Shown in pieces: positions 23,016-37,111 of a DNA stretch of 64,000 nt. How positions within the stretch are numbered: the first letter of the stretch is position 1; every line of letters begins with the position of its first letter. The position numbers and the translations under genes were made by a program. The notes below the pieces were generated by a model that was given only the letters and a program-made list of their open reading frames with translations, had not been told where the DNA came from and searched no databases. Source of the DNA: Didymodactylos carnosus (taxonomy: Eukaryota > Rotifera > Eurotatoria > Philodinida > Philodinidae); contig CAJNOQ010000020.1 of NCBI GenBank assembly GCA_905250885.1, forward strand, positions 1 through 64,000, written 5' to 3'.

Positions 23016-23753
23016 AACAACAGTAAGTAAAACGAGTAAGGCAAAACTAAAACACTTTTGACTATTTGTGCCAGGTGAAAAATACCGACGACAGCATGGA
23101 AACCAACAAGAAAGGAGTCGAGAGCATTCTGGCGGTTTCAGTTAACGAGAGAATATTACAAACTGTGACCCAAGATTTTGAATGGCATATACTCTAGTAG
23201 AGAGAGCTTACTGTGCAGAGTGCAGTGGTGCAAATCGTTCGTACCCTTAGCCTTTATTCACTCAGCTAAGTCACTTTTGTATTTTAAAGGGTCACGTAGG
23301 AATATGCAAAGAACGATGTGTATCTCTGCCAGAAAATAGTTTGAAAAGATTCTGTTTTCACCAATCGACGCGCCGCACTCAATTGCGTATGGCTATATGC
23401 AAAATTCAGATATAGACAAAGGAACCAACCAAGGCGCAGAACATCAATTAGTATGGTTGAGATTGTCACTAGTGAAAATCCGCTTTTGCTAAAATCACTC
23501 AAAATTTCCTATGCAGTTTTGGCTACTCTTCTCTGAGAAATCTATTTTATACATAGCAGAAACACATACCATTCGATGTGTTTTTACTTGAGGAATCCAA
23601 AAAAATTTAATATGGTTTCAACGCGTCAAAAATCAACGATTATTAAATGCAAAACTCGTAAAAATGCATCAAAAATTCTGTTTTCGAAAGGCACAACGGC
23701 CATAACGCGTCGGAAAGTTTAACAAATTTCCTGCTGTGTATAAACCACATCAT

Positions 23754-23933
23754 ATTCGAGTTTTCCAGATTTTATGATTTTTCAGCTTTCTTAAAATTTA
23801 TTATTTTGGGTATGTTTGGCATGAGCATTGAATTCAGTATGCAAGTTTACCTTGGGATTGTAATCCTAAACTCGTATCATATCTATCATTTTAAGAAAGC
23901 TGAAAAAATCATCAAATCTGGAAAAATCGAATT
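23754..23933. repeat. 180-bp foldback repeat
   Basis: ATTCGAGTTTTCCAGATTTT...CAGCTTTCTTAAAAT on the left is the inverse of ATTTTAAGAAAGCTG...CCAGA...AAATCGAATT on the right, about 46 bp per arm. The loop is about 85 bp. No coding content and no clear duplication at the edges. Confidence 0.65.
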
Positions 23934-25213
23934 TTGTAGGATTTATAGTTACAAGGCATTGAGTTGGGACAAATCATATCTTGTGAGATCTGAAAGCCCA
24001 TGTCGAATACCGACTGAAGAAAATATTAACGGATAGCTGAAAAGATCCTTTTTATGTCAGGAATATTCTATTTTCTTCCGTCAATATGAAATTAAAGTCA
24101 TTAGAATGACCCCACTGCTGTGAAAAACTTCATTTTTCCTGGGAGACACCGTTTCTTTTCTCCAGGATAAAATCGTACAGACCTTGCAGGGTTTACGTAG
24201 TGAGATATCTTGTGTATTACGAATGAATAACAGGGAGGAAAAAATTCCGCAGGATATGCAAAGTGAAGAATCTGCGCGATATATCCGAGGAACACATGTA
24301 AAAGCGCCTACGTGGTGTGCCTAGAAAAGAATCCTCCAGGACCATGCAGGAAAGAAATTTAAAAAGTGAGCATATTAAAGAACCCTCACGATTATACTCA
24401 CCAACTTGCAAGAAAATTTTCGGCAAGATAACGTAATGTGACAACCTGCAGCATATAACCAACATTCACAGGATTTTTTGTGATTCTTGCATTCACACAC
24501 AGGAATTTGTAAATTTTTTTTCAGTGGGTATGGAAAATATATGAAAGCGACCTTGAGAATTCGATGTTGTAAAAAGAAACGAGCGTCAAACAGGCAAAAA
24601 CTCAAAAATTCCCACCGGTATCTCGAATTTTTCGATTTAAGTTTAAAGCTATGAAAGTTTTTATTTTACCATTCAATAGATAATGGAAAGACGCGTCGAA
24701 TACACTATTTGAAAGTGATTTTCCATTTTGCTTTGCTGGAAATCTACCTATCGCAAGAAAGGCCCAAATCGGGTTCTTTGAAATCCTCAGGTGTGGTGAT
24801 TATAAATACAGCTGCCGACGCACATTTCTTTGCTAGGCATCAATTACAACTCTGGACAAAAGATCATCCTAACGCAGCGTTTCTTTCGCCCAATGTTTAA
24901 GTTTCCCAAATACACTCATTAACCAAGTAGTGCTTGGCAAGCACTTGCTTTCCAACAAGCTACGCGAACTAACCGGATGAACTGTAGATTTTTATATAAA
25001 TTATTAGAATGATCGCTATTTTTACAGTGGATATTAAAAAAATTTTTATGAATGCATCATATTTCTACTGTTTTAATGATTTATTGCAGAAATAGAAAAT
25101 TTTTTTACGTATAATCTTCGGGGAACAGAAAATGGTAACAACAAAAACAAAAAACAGAAATTTATTTAACTACAAAAAACTTGACATGAACAAAACTAAA
25201 AACTGAAATGAAT
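23934..25213. other. Non-genic stretch with one coding-like fragment
   Basis: Mostly featureless. At about 24775-24900 (+) an open segment reads S-S-G-V-V-I-I-N-T-A-A-D-A-H-F-F-A-R-H-Q, with codons unlike the AT-rich background. It has no partner exons and I do not recognise it. An AATAAA on the minus strand at about 25156 probably serves the neuroligin-like gene. Confidence 0.35.
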
Positions 25214-28200
25214 CTACACAATTGCTTCCACTAGACATTGTTGTGTCTTTTTATCTTTACATTTAATAGTGCCACCTGTTTTTTTCGTAATGTTCACCGG
25301 TTGTAAAATATCTATCATTGTATTTATATCTGAATTTAAATCATTTGTTGTTTTAATCAATGTATCAATAGAAGATGTATTAGTTGTGCTGACAGATGAG
25401 AATGTAGTTGTAGGAACTGATATTGGCTCAAGAGTATGTGGATCTGTTCCATTACTGTTTATGCTACTAGGTGATGAAGATGAAACATAACCATTTGTCT
25501 TTTTTGTTGTTGTGACAGGTGTGTGCCCATTTAAATGTTGATAATCTTTTTTCTTATGATGATGTCTATGTGTTCCATATCGTTTTGTAATTAATAAAAA
25601 ACACAATATCACATTAATAAGAAATAAAATTGTACCTGTGATAGCTAGTACTAAGAATAATTTTGTATTAAATGTCCAAATTGATTGATAAGTTGGAAAT
25701 AATAACTGTTTTTGAGACGAAACATAATCTTGATGATGATTTTTATCATTCGTTTTTGTTATAAAATTTTTCATATTTGTTGTATTATTATCAAATTGTG
25801 ATACTTCATATAACGTTGACCATGCACGTAACAATTCATAGTCTGAATTATCATTAATTAGTGACGATGAATATGATGATAATGATGTTATTAGATGATT
25901 GAATAAATAATGAACGTTTGCATGATGACCACGTTTTTGATACATTTTACTATCTAAAAATAGTTTTAATTTTCTATAACATGAACTATTGAAACAGACC
26001 TTAATATTTCAATTATAAACTGAATTTATTTCTGACGAAAAAGTCGATTAAAAACAAAAAAAGCATCTTTAAAATAGAACGTACCATTAATAATAATGAA
26101 ATTGAATTCTGGAAATGTTGGATGAAATTTTTCATCACTCTGATAACAGTACTCATGTTTGCAAACACGTGCGTTTATATTTATATCACTAAAACAATAA
26201 TAATTAGATTTATAGTTGTGTACAATACGAGTAGACACTCTCATACTTACCCGTTATGTATTAAATTTGCGAATAAATCCATTATTTGTAAACTTTTAAT
26301 TCGATCATTTTTATTCGCATATAAATATGAATCATTATAAATACTCATCGATGGTGCTAACATGTAGCCAAATGTATAGAGTAATTCCGATTCATAACTA
26401 CTATTATTTGATTTTATTTGCCATTCAATTGTATGTGTATTTTTTGATATTTTTTCAATATATTGTAATAGTGGTGCAACAATTGTTTGATGATAAGATA
26501 AATTTTTGAAATTAAATTCAAATTTATTTTCTTTATCATTCCATATAGAATAAGCATATTTAATTAAATAATTAATTGTATGTTTTGATATCGTATACAT
26601 ATCTTTAATAAATTCATGAAATTGTATTGATTCACTACTGCTTATTTCTGATGATGATGATGATGGTGATAACATTGTGATGAGAACATCAAATTTTTCG
26701 GGTAATAGAGAATTTGTTTGGTGAAAAAACCGATGACGTAAATGTTCATTAGAAAAAAATGGAAATGGTTCTTCCAATGGATTTAGATAATTATAATATT
26801 TATTAACATAAGTATTTATTGATAGTATGGTTGATGTTGATAGTTGCGTTTTATTTGTTAAGCATGAATGAATGTCGCGTGCAGATAAATTATGTGAACA
26901 ATTGAGTGCATCGAAAAAATTTGATGTATATAGCGTTGGATCATGTATAGTTGGATTAGAAGGATTTATTGATGATGTCATAAATGGTGAGAGAAATGTA
27001 CCATCGTTCAATATCATACGTCTTACAAGAGGTTTTCGTCGTTTTGTTGTGCCTGTTCCACCTAAATAAATGGTAAATTATTGATAAATTATTCTCACGA
27101 ATCTACTATTACCACTATAACTTACCATTCACTGTTTCAAGCATAACAACTAAACTAGAAAGAACAGCACCAGTACCGGTACCATACAATGTAATACGAT
27201 TGGAATCTCCATTAAAATGTTCAATATTTCCTTTTAACCAATGAAGAGCCGTATAAATATCCATTAATCCATAATCACCTTTGTTCTCACGATTAATATA
27301 AAGAAAACCTATATAAAATAAAATTAGTTAAATATAAAAAATTTGCTTAGCTTAAAAAAGCTAGGTGAAAAAAGATATAATATCTGAATGGAAAAGAGAT
27401 CAGTAGTCTATAAGTATCAAACAATCAGTGCCAAATGTTTTGTAGAAAATAAGAAACACTTGTATCTAGACAGAGAGAATGGTCAAATCTATTCAAGACG
27501 ATATATTGTATCTGATGTGCATTCACACTTTATTCATACTAATGAATAATTATCTTTAATCATGCCATTAGATGAAAACAATTACTTTTTTTGTGTTTGC
27601 CCATTTTAAATTCATGTATGAAGCGAATAATTTAAATATTTTAAAACTTTTATGCACGAAATTTGATTGTTGCATGATTACGGAAGCATTTTATAAATAT
27701 ATACAAAAACAACGTTAATGAGATCATGCAGATGTTGCTTTTTTTGGTCATCTACATCTTTTATCTATAACATAGTATCGATTATAATACCGAAAAGTAG
27801 AAATCTACACAGGCGAAGAAAATGTAAGTCAAACTGACAGTCGAAAAACTATCCCACCAGTAATCTAACGCGAATCCGATCCAATTCCAGGATCGGTTCG
27901 GATTGTAGGCCTCTACTCAAAATGAATCGATTAATCAAAAGTCTATAAAAGATTTCAAACTAGTATTATATAAACACCGCATTTATAGGTTTAAAATTCA
28001 ATAACTACGTTAAAAAATTATTCAAATTTATCCATGAGCAAATAAAAATGTTGCTTTGATTACAGTCGTACAACCATGAAAATGGCCTGATCAATACAAA
28101 AATGTATTTTTATAAAGATTTTATTACCATCTTTTAGATAAAAACAATGCAACTTTATTCTGACACGTATGGTTGCGAAATGATAATTGCAGAAATAATC

Positions 28201-31200
28201 ATTTTCAATAATTTTCTGTGTGGTTGATGATATTAATATTCACCAATATTTTTTAGTTTTATGCTCACAAGAAATAAAATGTCTCGTAGTTGAAAATTCT
28301 ATATTTTTGGCTACTATTATATCTTTTCTTCCATCACCCAATAAATATGTATCTTCATATAAATCATCTATTGTGAACACCATATTCAGTCACTAATGTA
28401 CAGACGGAAGACTTATCTTATCTGTTATTTTAAATATATATTCATTGATCGTCTAAAAATTCGTTAATATATGAGCGTACAACTTCATATGGGTTCCCAT
28501 TAATGTGATACTAGAGGGATGAAACTTTCGATTAACATCACTACATCCACATATCCAAACAGGGAGACTATTTTAATTCAATATGAAAGCTGTGTTTACT
28601 TGTAATAAAGTAGATAATATATTAATAGATATTAGCTGACATGTTGTCACAAATATCATTAAATCAGTACACAAAAATGATCATCATCACAAGCAATAAA
28701 ATCAGTTCTTGATTAAATACCTGATGAATAAACAAACGGGAATAGTTTTAAAAATCAAATATTTATGAATACGATACTAAACGCATGTATGTTCTTTTTC
28801 TACCACTCTTCTTATTTGTACCTGAAAATTTTTAGCTGCAATCGATTTAATAACAATTTTTCTAACTGATAAGGATACATGAGTGTTGAGATCAGGAATA
28901 TCATGATGATGTGAAGTAATAATTTCATTATCATCGTTAAACAAAGTTTGTATTTTAAAATTTTTCTTCAAAGATCCATTACTAGATGAACATCAGTGGA
29001 CCAGTTTTATTCTGACATTTGTTTTTGTCTTGTCCCAGAGAAAGGCATGGTGTTTTTTCCAAGATCAACGTATTATATTTACAAACATTGTTTTTATTGT
29101 ATGAAGTATTAAAGTCCAAATTCTGCTTACTGTACATTTAGGATGTATAAACTGACAATGGAAATAAATGCAGAAATTATGACCTTTATATCATTCTTCA
29201 TTAGCATCGATACTGACTCTAATCGAGTTTTCTAACGACGGAAAAACGATATTCATCACTATTAAATACGACGAAATTCAGCTAACGTAAGACGTTTGGT
29301 ATTTTCTATTATCGGCCATATTTCTATCTCGTCTAGTAACCACAACGTTTAAAGAGCATTATCATCAAACAAAAAAGATTTTATGGTTTAATGACATCAT
29401 TGTCTTAATTTCTCTTTTCGGCACATGTGTGTATGTATATGTTTTGCATTGTTAATATGGGATGAGCAACTGTTCATCCTGTATAGAGAGAAAAAGAACA
29501 AATAAGATCAAGATTATATATCGTATAAATGTATATTCTCTTTGTTTTGTTTGTCTTCTTTCTTTAATGTTTTTGATGTATACATATCTCAACATATTGA
29601 TGTTGTTGTAGGCAATATCAAGTGCCATGGTTTTAAAAAAAAAACAACTGTTCAATGGATTTTATCGCGTCTAGACCATCGAAACCCAAAGAATGTAGTC
29701 AGATTAAGTCATATTTTAGCCTTAAGATACATGTATGTTAGCTTCTCAGAATCTCAGGTAGTGTTCGTTACTTGTGAAATCAAAGTAATTCTTACTATCT
29801 ATTCGTGACTAAAAGTATTATTATACATTGAAGAGTTTTCTATATAAAGACGATTATCACATTGCATGAAATATCAATCATTCTGGGCTTATAGTACTTT
29901 AAAATGCAAAAGAAAAACTTTCTTTTCTGTTTTTACAGTTTTTATAATGATCTATCTACTAGAATAACAGACAATTCAAGGATAATAATATACTACTGAA
30001 GGTTTTCTCACAAATAAAGGTTTATAGTTATTTATTTAAAATCTCCTGTTTACGCACGAATTCTCTTGGCACACTAAACATACGAGAATTAAATATATCA
30101 GATAAGAAGGATAGACTTCGATAAAATCTCAAATTGGGTAAAGTAGTGTTTGTTTTACGAATGATCAGCATAAAAATAATCATGAGCAGTATGCTAAGTG
30201 TCTGTCTGTCAAAAAAATATATAAACCACAATTGTTATTCCCGTAATTGAAATATTGTCCACCAATATTTTTTAATTCTGAATGAAATGTTTTTTAACGA
30301 TACACTTTCTTTTTTATTCACCTTTTGTTTAAGAAGAAAAATGAATTTTTTATTCATGATGCTGTTATTTAGACTCGATATTCTTTTTAATTGAATGTTT
30401 ATTGGGCATTGTCCTCTCGTCATTACATTTTTTCTTTTACTTCAAAAAGTATCAGAAAAAACATTATCCATTCAAAAGAAGAAGTAATTTTTTTTACAAC
30501 CTGTATGTAGTGTGATGATGACAGACAACGATATATCGTTATATAGTTTGATCGAGAGCAGGCCAGTGAGATTAAAAGAATGTAATTAATTCAAGAGTCA
30601 CTTTATCTTCTGTCAGAAGAAGAAAAAAAACCCAAGCATTTTTGTCTGTATGTCTAATAGGCTTTATACACACTGTGGAATAAAGAGATTGTGTACTAAA
30701 TAGTTTTAAATGACACAGTTCGAGACAGGAAGGGACATTCTCTTTTCTATTAACAAATACTGGTATAGAGAAAGGGAGACAATACTTTTCAATTGATATA
30801 TCATTCATCTTGTTTCTAGCGGTATGTCAATTTCCAGTTGGTGCACTAGTGCAGTAATATTCATTCATATATCTTAGATAGTATATCGGTACCATTTTCA
30901 ATTTAACAAAATACTAAATGGATAGAGTCAATAATATTGTGTTGTTATTTTTTGTGAAGAAGAAAAAAACGAACACCATCTGTAAACGAACTTTCGTGTC
31001 GATAAACACCCTGACTTTTTTCTTATATTTTCGTGAGAAATGACAATGTGCATTTATTTTTTTGTATATACACATTTCTAGACAGTTGGTATGAAGTAAA
31101 CGAAAGATGAACAAGTAGAAGAAAATTAGCTTTTTTTCTTTTTATCATCACATAGATCATGCAAGATAGTTGCCACCTTTTCCTGTCATACATTGACAAA

Positions 31201-34200
31201 TATAATCTCTCAACAGTATATACTACGCTCAATAAATCAATTGTGTTTGTTCTGAAAAAAAAAAGTTGATTGATAAATCTCTATTTTTTTTGCTTAACAA
31301 ACAACAACGACAACGATTTTTACTTGTGTTCAGAGGCAATTTACTCTGTGTGAACGCACGATGATGATGATGATGATGTTTGTAAAATTCATTAATATTA
31401 TTATGTGTATATATACAAAAATGATCTATTAATGTGTTACATAACGAACGCAAATATAATAATGAAGACACATTACGCATTTTGTGATGATAATGATCTC
31501 AATTAAAAATCATCGAATGAATTAGTGTTAAAATATGTGGTGGGATGGTGCTGATATTAAAATAAATAAATCATTTTTTTTATTTTTTTTTATTTGACTA
31601 TAGGCGTATTAATGATGGTATACATGAGTGAAAATGTCAAGAAAAATCGTTTTTCAGAAGTTAATCTCTGTGTCATAGTACGTAATTTCTCAAATTAAGA
31701 TTTTAAATCAAAAAAAAAATCAAGTGCAAAAGAATATTTATACTTTAAATTATTCTTTCAAATAAGATACAAGAGAGAACTTCTATAAAATTTCAGCTTT
31801 ATTCTTGAAAAACAAGAATCTATGTAATATAATAAATTAAAGTGTTCACTGATTACAAAAATTGAATCATCATTCATAAAATTCTAAGATAATGGTTGAA
31901 GTCGCCAGTAAATGCTTATGCATAAATTTTCTTATATGATTTTGTTCCTCTAAACTATATCCGTTTTTGTTTTTTTGATCAAAGTCTTTTAAAATATACA
32001 CACACACATTGCTCAATCATGTAATAGGAAATATTTTATTCGAATCTTTCTCTCTCACTCTCTATAGATGATTTCACATTATATACAATACTGGAAAATT
32101 TTCTCTTCATTTTTTTTATTTTTATTTCCTATAATTATAAAAAATAGAAAAGTTTTCTCTCTATTACTACTCTGTTTACACATCTATATACATCTAGAGT
32201 TCATTTACATTTGATTTTAAACTACATCATTTTTTCGCTTGAATAACGATAATGATCGTGAATGTTAAATCAACAAATTGATGACTAAATTGACTGGCTA
32301 ATGATCACACATACGCATAAAATTTTTCAATATATATATATATTCATATATACATATATATAGACTCATGAGACTACTTATTATTCAGGATATTTTTAAC
32401 ATAGATAACCGGAAACCAAAAGACAATCGCAGGAAATAATATCACTAGTCAACCTTGATATATGTATAGAACGTTCGACATTTAGATAATAACATTCATT
32501 GTTTTATGAAATTGATGTCAAAATTCAAACAAACAAGAAAATAAATAGTCACTTCTACTTAATAACATATCTTGATTTTTAGATAAAAAATGGAAAAACT
32601 GAGAAGAATTGCCTTCAATGAAGAAAAAAAACAAAAAAATTGAACGTATTATCAAATATTCAAGACAAATTATTACTTGAAATATCAAAAAAACGTTTCT
32701 TTTCACTTACCAAAAGGTCCCAATCTGAAATTAATTGTGACAACGATTGTTCTTGTATAACTAGCAAATATTGAGCCGTCGAAAGCATTCCCAGTGCCCA
32801 TATCGAAACCATCACCATGTATAAATAGTAAAACTGGTAATAACTCTAAAAACAATATGAAAAAATAAAATAATATGAACTACAACACAGATATCTTTAT
32901 CTTCAAAAAAATATTAGAAAAATATTTCAGAAAGTGTCCATCCTCTACTTCTTTATGCACTTTTATCCACCACGTGCGCTGTGTGTGTGTAAAAACATAT
33001 GTTCCAGTCAGCTTGAAAAATCAATTTTTTTATGTTTTCCCATATTTTAGCTGGATTCGTCAATCAATAGCTAATTGAATAAAGATGTGATTCTTTTTTT
33101 ATTTTTAGATAGCCTGCTCTCGTCTTAATCATGTCTTTACCGAAAGATAATCCAAACACTTAAGAGCATTTTGTTTTCAATTTATAAATGCAAATTACAT
33201 ATTTTAGTTCATGTTTCGCTTAGTAATTAGATACAACATGTTGTCGTTGTTATTTTTACATAGTGTTTAATCACTCTGTCTCTGAATTTTTAATCTTTGT
33301 TTTTCAAAAATATCCTCTTTTAAATACTCTGCTGTTGTTTTTTTTAACAATAGAAACAATAGAAATCCGTTCAGTGTATGACAGATGAAATGATGGAATG
33401 TCAAAAGAGGATCAATATTTGTGTACACTGTCGTGACACGCAAGATGTTTCATTTAATTGTATGCGTGTATATGATCGCGATTCTATAATTAAAAAAAAA
33501 GGAAGAAAAAAGTATCAATAATTTATCAATTCCATCATATATTGTACAGACATTTTTTTCTTTTTACTTTTACACAAGGCCTAAAAATAGATCAAACTTT
33601 GCTGACAGGTGATCAAGTACATCAAAGCCTAGAAATTTATGTTTAATTGTCAACAAGATAAAAATGAAGAGCACACATTGTCTTCCTTTATACTTCCTAC
33701 AATGATCAATGATGATGAGTTTGTCATCAATCATCGAGGCTAATTTACCTTACAACGTTTCTTTTTTTTACGGGAAAAAGATGCCGAGACAATGAGACCA
33801 ACTATATCATTGTGTCTACTAATCAGATGAGCATTAATAAAAATTGACGTATTGTCTACAGAAGAAAAACGACAACATGTTTTTAAGTTTAATAAAAAAG
33901 AAAAGAAAAACGATTGAATCATTATCATCAATCATACACATATTTACATAGAGACATAAATATACAGGTGTATAGTTGCTGATGTATGACCACTCTCTAT
34001 TTCATTTATAGGCTCTTGAGATAATTTAGAACCTGTTACAACGACAAGAACTATTATGAAACAAACTCTCTTTATGATGAGAAAGTATATTCAATATCTA
34101 CTCTATATGCCAATATAAAAGAAAATTTTACCTTTTGAATGTTGAACTTGCGGTTGATATATATTCATATAGAGACAATTATCTTCATTTTGATTTTGAA

Positions 34201-34730
34201 TAAATTTTAATAAATTTTTATAATAATATTTTGTAAATATTTTTGAACGATATTTTTCTAATTCACTCTCATTATACCATAAACGTTGTGGACAAACAGG
34301 ACCAAAATGAATCATTTTTTGAACTGTTGGATTTTGTTTTCGTTGTAATTCTATTTTTTCTTTAGATAATTCAAATCTTCCACTATAAATACCATATTGT
34401 ATACCCTAAAATAATCCATAATAACAATAAATTGTATTGTTAATAGATAGAAAAAAAAATTTTCTCTACCAAAAATGCTTCAACATTGATCAAACTATAA
34501 TTGACATTGTACGGTTGTATATCATATTCAATTAACAATCCTCGTAATGTACCTATTTTTGGAATACTTAATACACGATCACTTAGACGATATTGAATAT
34601 CATTAATGGAGTATAATAACGAACTACTATTTACACATATGATTAATTTTAACAAGAAATAAAAGAATGATAGACGTATCGACGACACCGAATGTGTTGC
34701 TGTTGTTGTTCTTACAAATAATGACCACAT
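25214..34730 (-). CDS. Neuroligin-like, non-catalytic carboxylesterase-fold adhesion protein
   Basis: Seven exons on the minus strand: 34470-34730, 34132-34405, 32711-32845, 27126-27308, 26251-27061, 26085-26188, 25214-25953. They join in frame to 835 aa, close to vertebrate neuroligins. An N-terminal hydrophobic segment (SFFYFLLKLIICVNSSS) is a likely signal peptide. The alpha/beta-hydrolase fold shows G-T-L-R-G, A-F-L-G-I-Q-Y, E-D-N-C-L-Y-M-N-I-Y, L-P-V-L-L-F-I-H-G, I-N-F-R-L-G-P-F-G-F-L and K-G-D-Y-G-L-M-D. The nucleophile elbow is G266-T-G268-T-G270, with Gly where esterases have Ser, as in neuroligins. A long Ser/Thr-rich stalk leads to one membrane helix at about 688-711, then a basic stop-transfer (TKRYGTHRHHHKKK) and a cytoplasmic tail ending VEAIV, possibly a PDZ ligand. 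The role is probably cell-cell or synaptic adhesion. Introns of 5402 and 1286 nt are far longer than elsewhere. Neurotactin or gliotactin-type paralogy is possible. Confidence 0.85.
27796..27917. mobile_element. Candidate hAT-like MITE in neuroligin-like intron
   Basis: The left end AGTAGAAATCTACA resembles the inverse of the right end AGTAGAGGCCTACA. An internal GATCGGTTCGGATT pairs loosely with AATCCGATCC. Short length and TAG/CTA edges suit hAT-type MITEs, but no 8-bp duplication is evident. Confidence 0.4.
28777..28981 (-). CDS. Coding-like segment inside the neuroligin-like intron
   Basis: About 64 codons on the minus strand (K-K-N-F-K-I-Q-T-L-F-N-D-D-N, then H-D-I-P-D-L-N-T-H-V-S-L-S-V-R-K-I) follow a possible acceptor (ttcatctag) and contain a possible donor after N-F-Q (gtacaa). 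Composition is protein-like. It could be a cassette exon, a nested gene fragment or a relic. No family was recognised and neuroligins need no insertion at this point. Confidence 0.25.
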
Positions 34731-36030
34731 GACCACCAATACAACGTTAGAAATAAAGGTCGATGAACGATGCCTAATGGCGATATATGATCATCAAAAT
34801 ATTCATGGTTCATTATTTTTAGTTGAACAAACGCGATGATATCACTGATATTCTTCTTGCTTTACTAGTTCTTAACCGTCATGTTCTGTAAAAAAAAGGA
34901 AAAAGAGGAGTAGACATAATAATTGTAAAACAAGTTTCTATCAACATATAAATGTTCGGTATGCGATGGGTCAAAATTATTTGTACATCTCTCTCTCTCT
35001 CTCCCTCTCAAAATTTGTTTTTTGCTCACACTCATTAACAATTTGATCATTTTAGAGCGAGTTTTTATCGAATTATAGTCAAACATTACTCTAATTTCTC
35101 TGCATTAAAAAAGTAATCAGGTTCAAAATTAACCATATAATAGAATAAATTCAATTTCTTTTGTTATTGTTTAGTTAGGAATATATGAGACTTTTACTAA
35201 TAGATAGTTAAACTCTACAACAACATTCTAGGAAAACAAATTTTTAGCATAACTACATTCTCTGATTATAAAATTTGATTTTGAGATCATTTTATCACAC
35301 GTTTCATTGACACACTAGTATATTTTAGCGTGTTTAAGAGATACGATTATACCTATTGGAAGATTGAATAAAAATAAATCTGTTTTTAATATTAGAATCA
35401 CAATTTTGTCTTGACTTTTAGATAGTTCAAACCAAATTCTAAGTGGAGAGTAAAAGAATAATTTTGATCATCATCGTATCAACTGTACAAGAGATTATGA
35501 AAAAATAAGAATTATATATTGTTTCTGTCTCAACGAAAAGATATAAATTCTACTTTAGTTGTATCAAAAATTATCTATTCTAATTTATGCATGAAGATAA
35601 CTTTAGATTTTACTATGCGTCCAGGCTACAAAAGTCTGCAAAAAATCTCTGATAGTCAGTGCGCTATTTTAGAAATATCGATGATTTTATTTTTAGTTAG
35701 TTTTGGTAAAAAGAGAATATTTACGAGAAATTCGTCGTATTATATAGTCTCAACTTACCAATGATGTGAGATGATTGCAATCAAAAAATCATATATCGTT
35801 TTGTTTAGATATTAAAATGAATAATATAAAAATCTAAAATTAGAAGAAAGAGAAAAAACTAAACGTCAATTCTTTTTTTTTTTTTTTTGTTTTGAAGAAC
35901 ACCCATCACTCGAAAGCGCATCATTGAACTGTGCGTGTGCGCGAGTGTAAAGTGCGATAATAACTACCGATTTGTTTCACTGGAATTACATGAACATTAA
36001 AAGAACAAAAAAAAGAAAGTCGAAAGTATA

Positions 36031-36062
36031 ATGATGGTGATGATAATGATGATGATGATGAT
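36031..36062. repeat. GAT-type trinucleotide microsatellite
   Basis: Imperfect then perfect ATG/GAT units, about ten in all. Confidence 0.75.
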
Positions 36063-37093
36063 CACTAGCTATACACTGAGAAGAAAAGAAACAAAGTATA
36101 TATATATATCTCTCTTCTTTCACTGGTCGTAGAAAAAAAAAATAAAAAAAATTGAACTGGACACTATATATTCTATATATAGACTAGAACGAGAAAGAAA
36201 CGAAATAACTTCAAAGTATAAGAAATATAATACGTAATCAAAGTTTGTACAAATCGCTCAAAGGCACAACGCTACCTTAGAACAAATCATATACCGGATA
36301 TTATTTTTAGTAAAAAAACAATAACTATGTTACCATTATATAACATTAGGCTAACTTTTTCTTCAAACCTTCAACGGGTGGTCTTACTTTTCTTGTTACT
36401 TGAATAAAAACGATAGGTATGATTTTTATCCGTAATAAATAAAAAATAAAATTTTTCCACTTTCTTTCTTTCTATTAATTGATAGGAATTTATTACTTAA
36501 TGATCTATATCTACTTGAGATTTATTTTTTTTTCTTGAAAAAGAAACGAACAACAGTCGAAAGTTATTTTTGATGATCAATCTATATTATAATGTGCTCA
36601 ATTTCTTTTCTCTCTTCGCTCTTTTCCTCTAATGATCATATATATATATAAATATATATACTCTTTTGCGTTTTTTTTTCTCCATCTTTCTCCACTTTTT
36701 TTTTTGTTGTTGTTTTTTTAATTTAATAATAGAAAAAAATTATATAATATAAATGAATGACTGAATACGTCTGTTCAATGACACTTAACTGAACAAAAAA
36801 CTATATATTCTACTAATATTTAGTAAAACCTTATTTTTTCAATGAATTGCTTCTCTCTCTTCTTTTTTTTCAAACATGCAAGCTAAGGCCTTGAGTGAGA
36901 GATGAATGACAGATATTGAGTGTTTCCCAATTAAAGAGACCATATTTAATTTACACGCAAAATACTGTTGCTGTTTTTGTTGTTTTGGTTTAGCATAGTT
37001 CGACATAGACACCCTCAAGAGAATAAAATATTCTTAACAATAAATCTCGCCCAGAAGAGTTAATTAAGCGAAGGAAGCCATCCATATATGAAG

Positions 37094-37111
37094 GGAGAGA
37101 GAGAGAGAGAT
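37094..37111. repeat. (GA)n microsatellite
   Basis: About eight GA units after AAGG. Confidence 0.75.

Larger units (their letters stand above)
27309..32710. other. 5.4-kb intron of the neuroligin-like gene
   Basis: AT-rich intron DNA with simple repeats (for example ATG trinucleotides at 31361-31379 and TA runs near 32330-32365). No complete nested gene was recognised. Two sub-features are listed separately. Confidence 0.6.
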
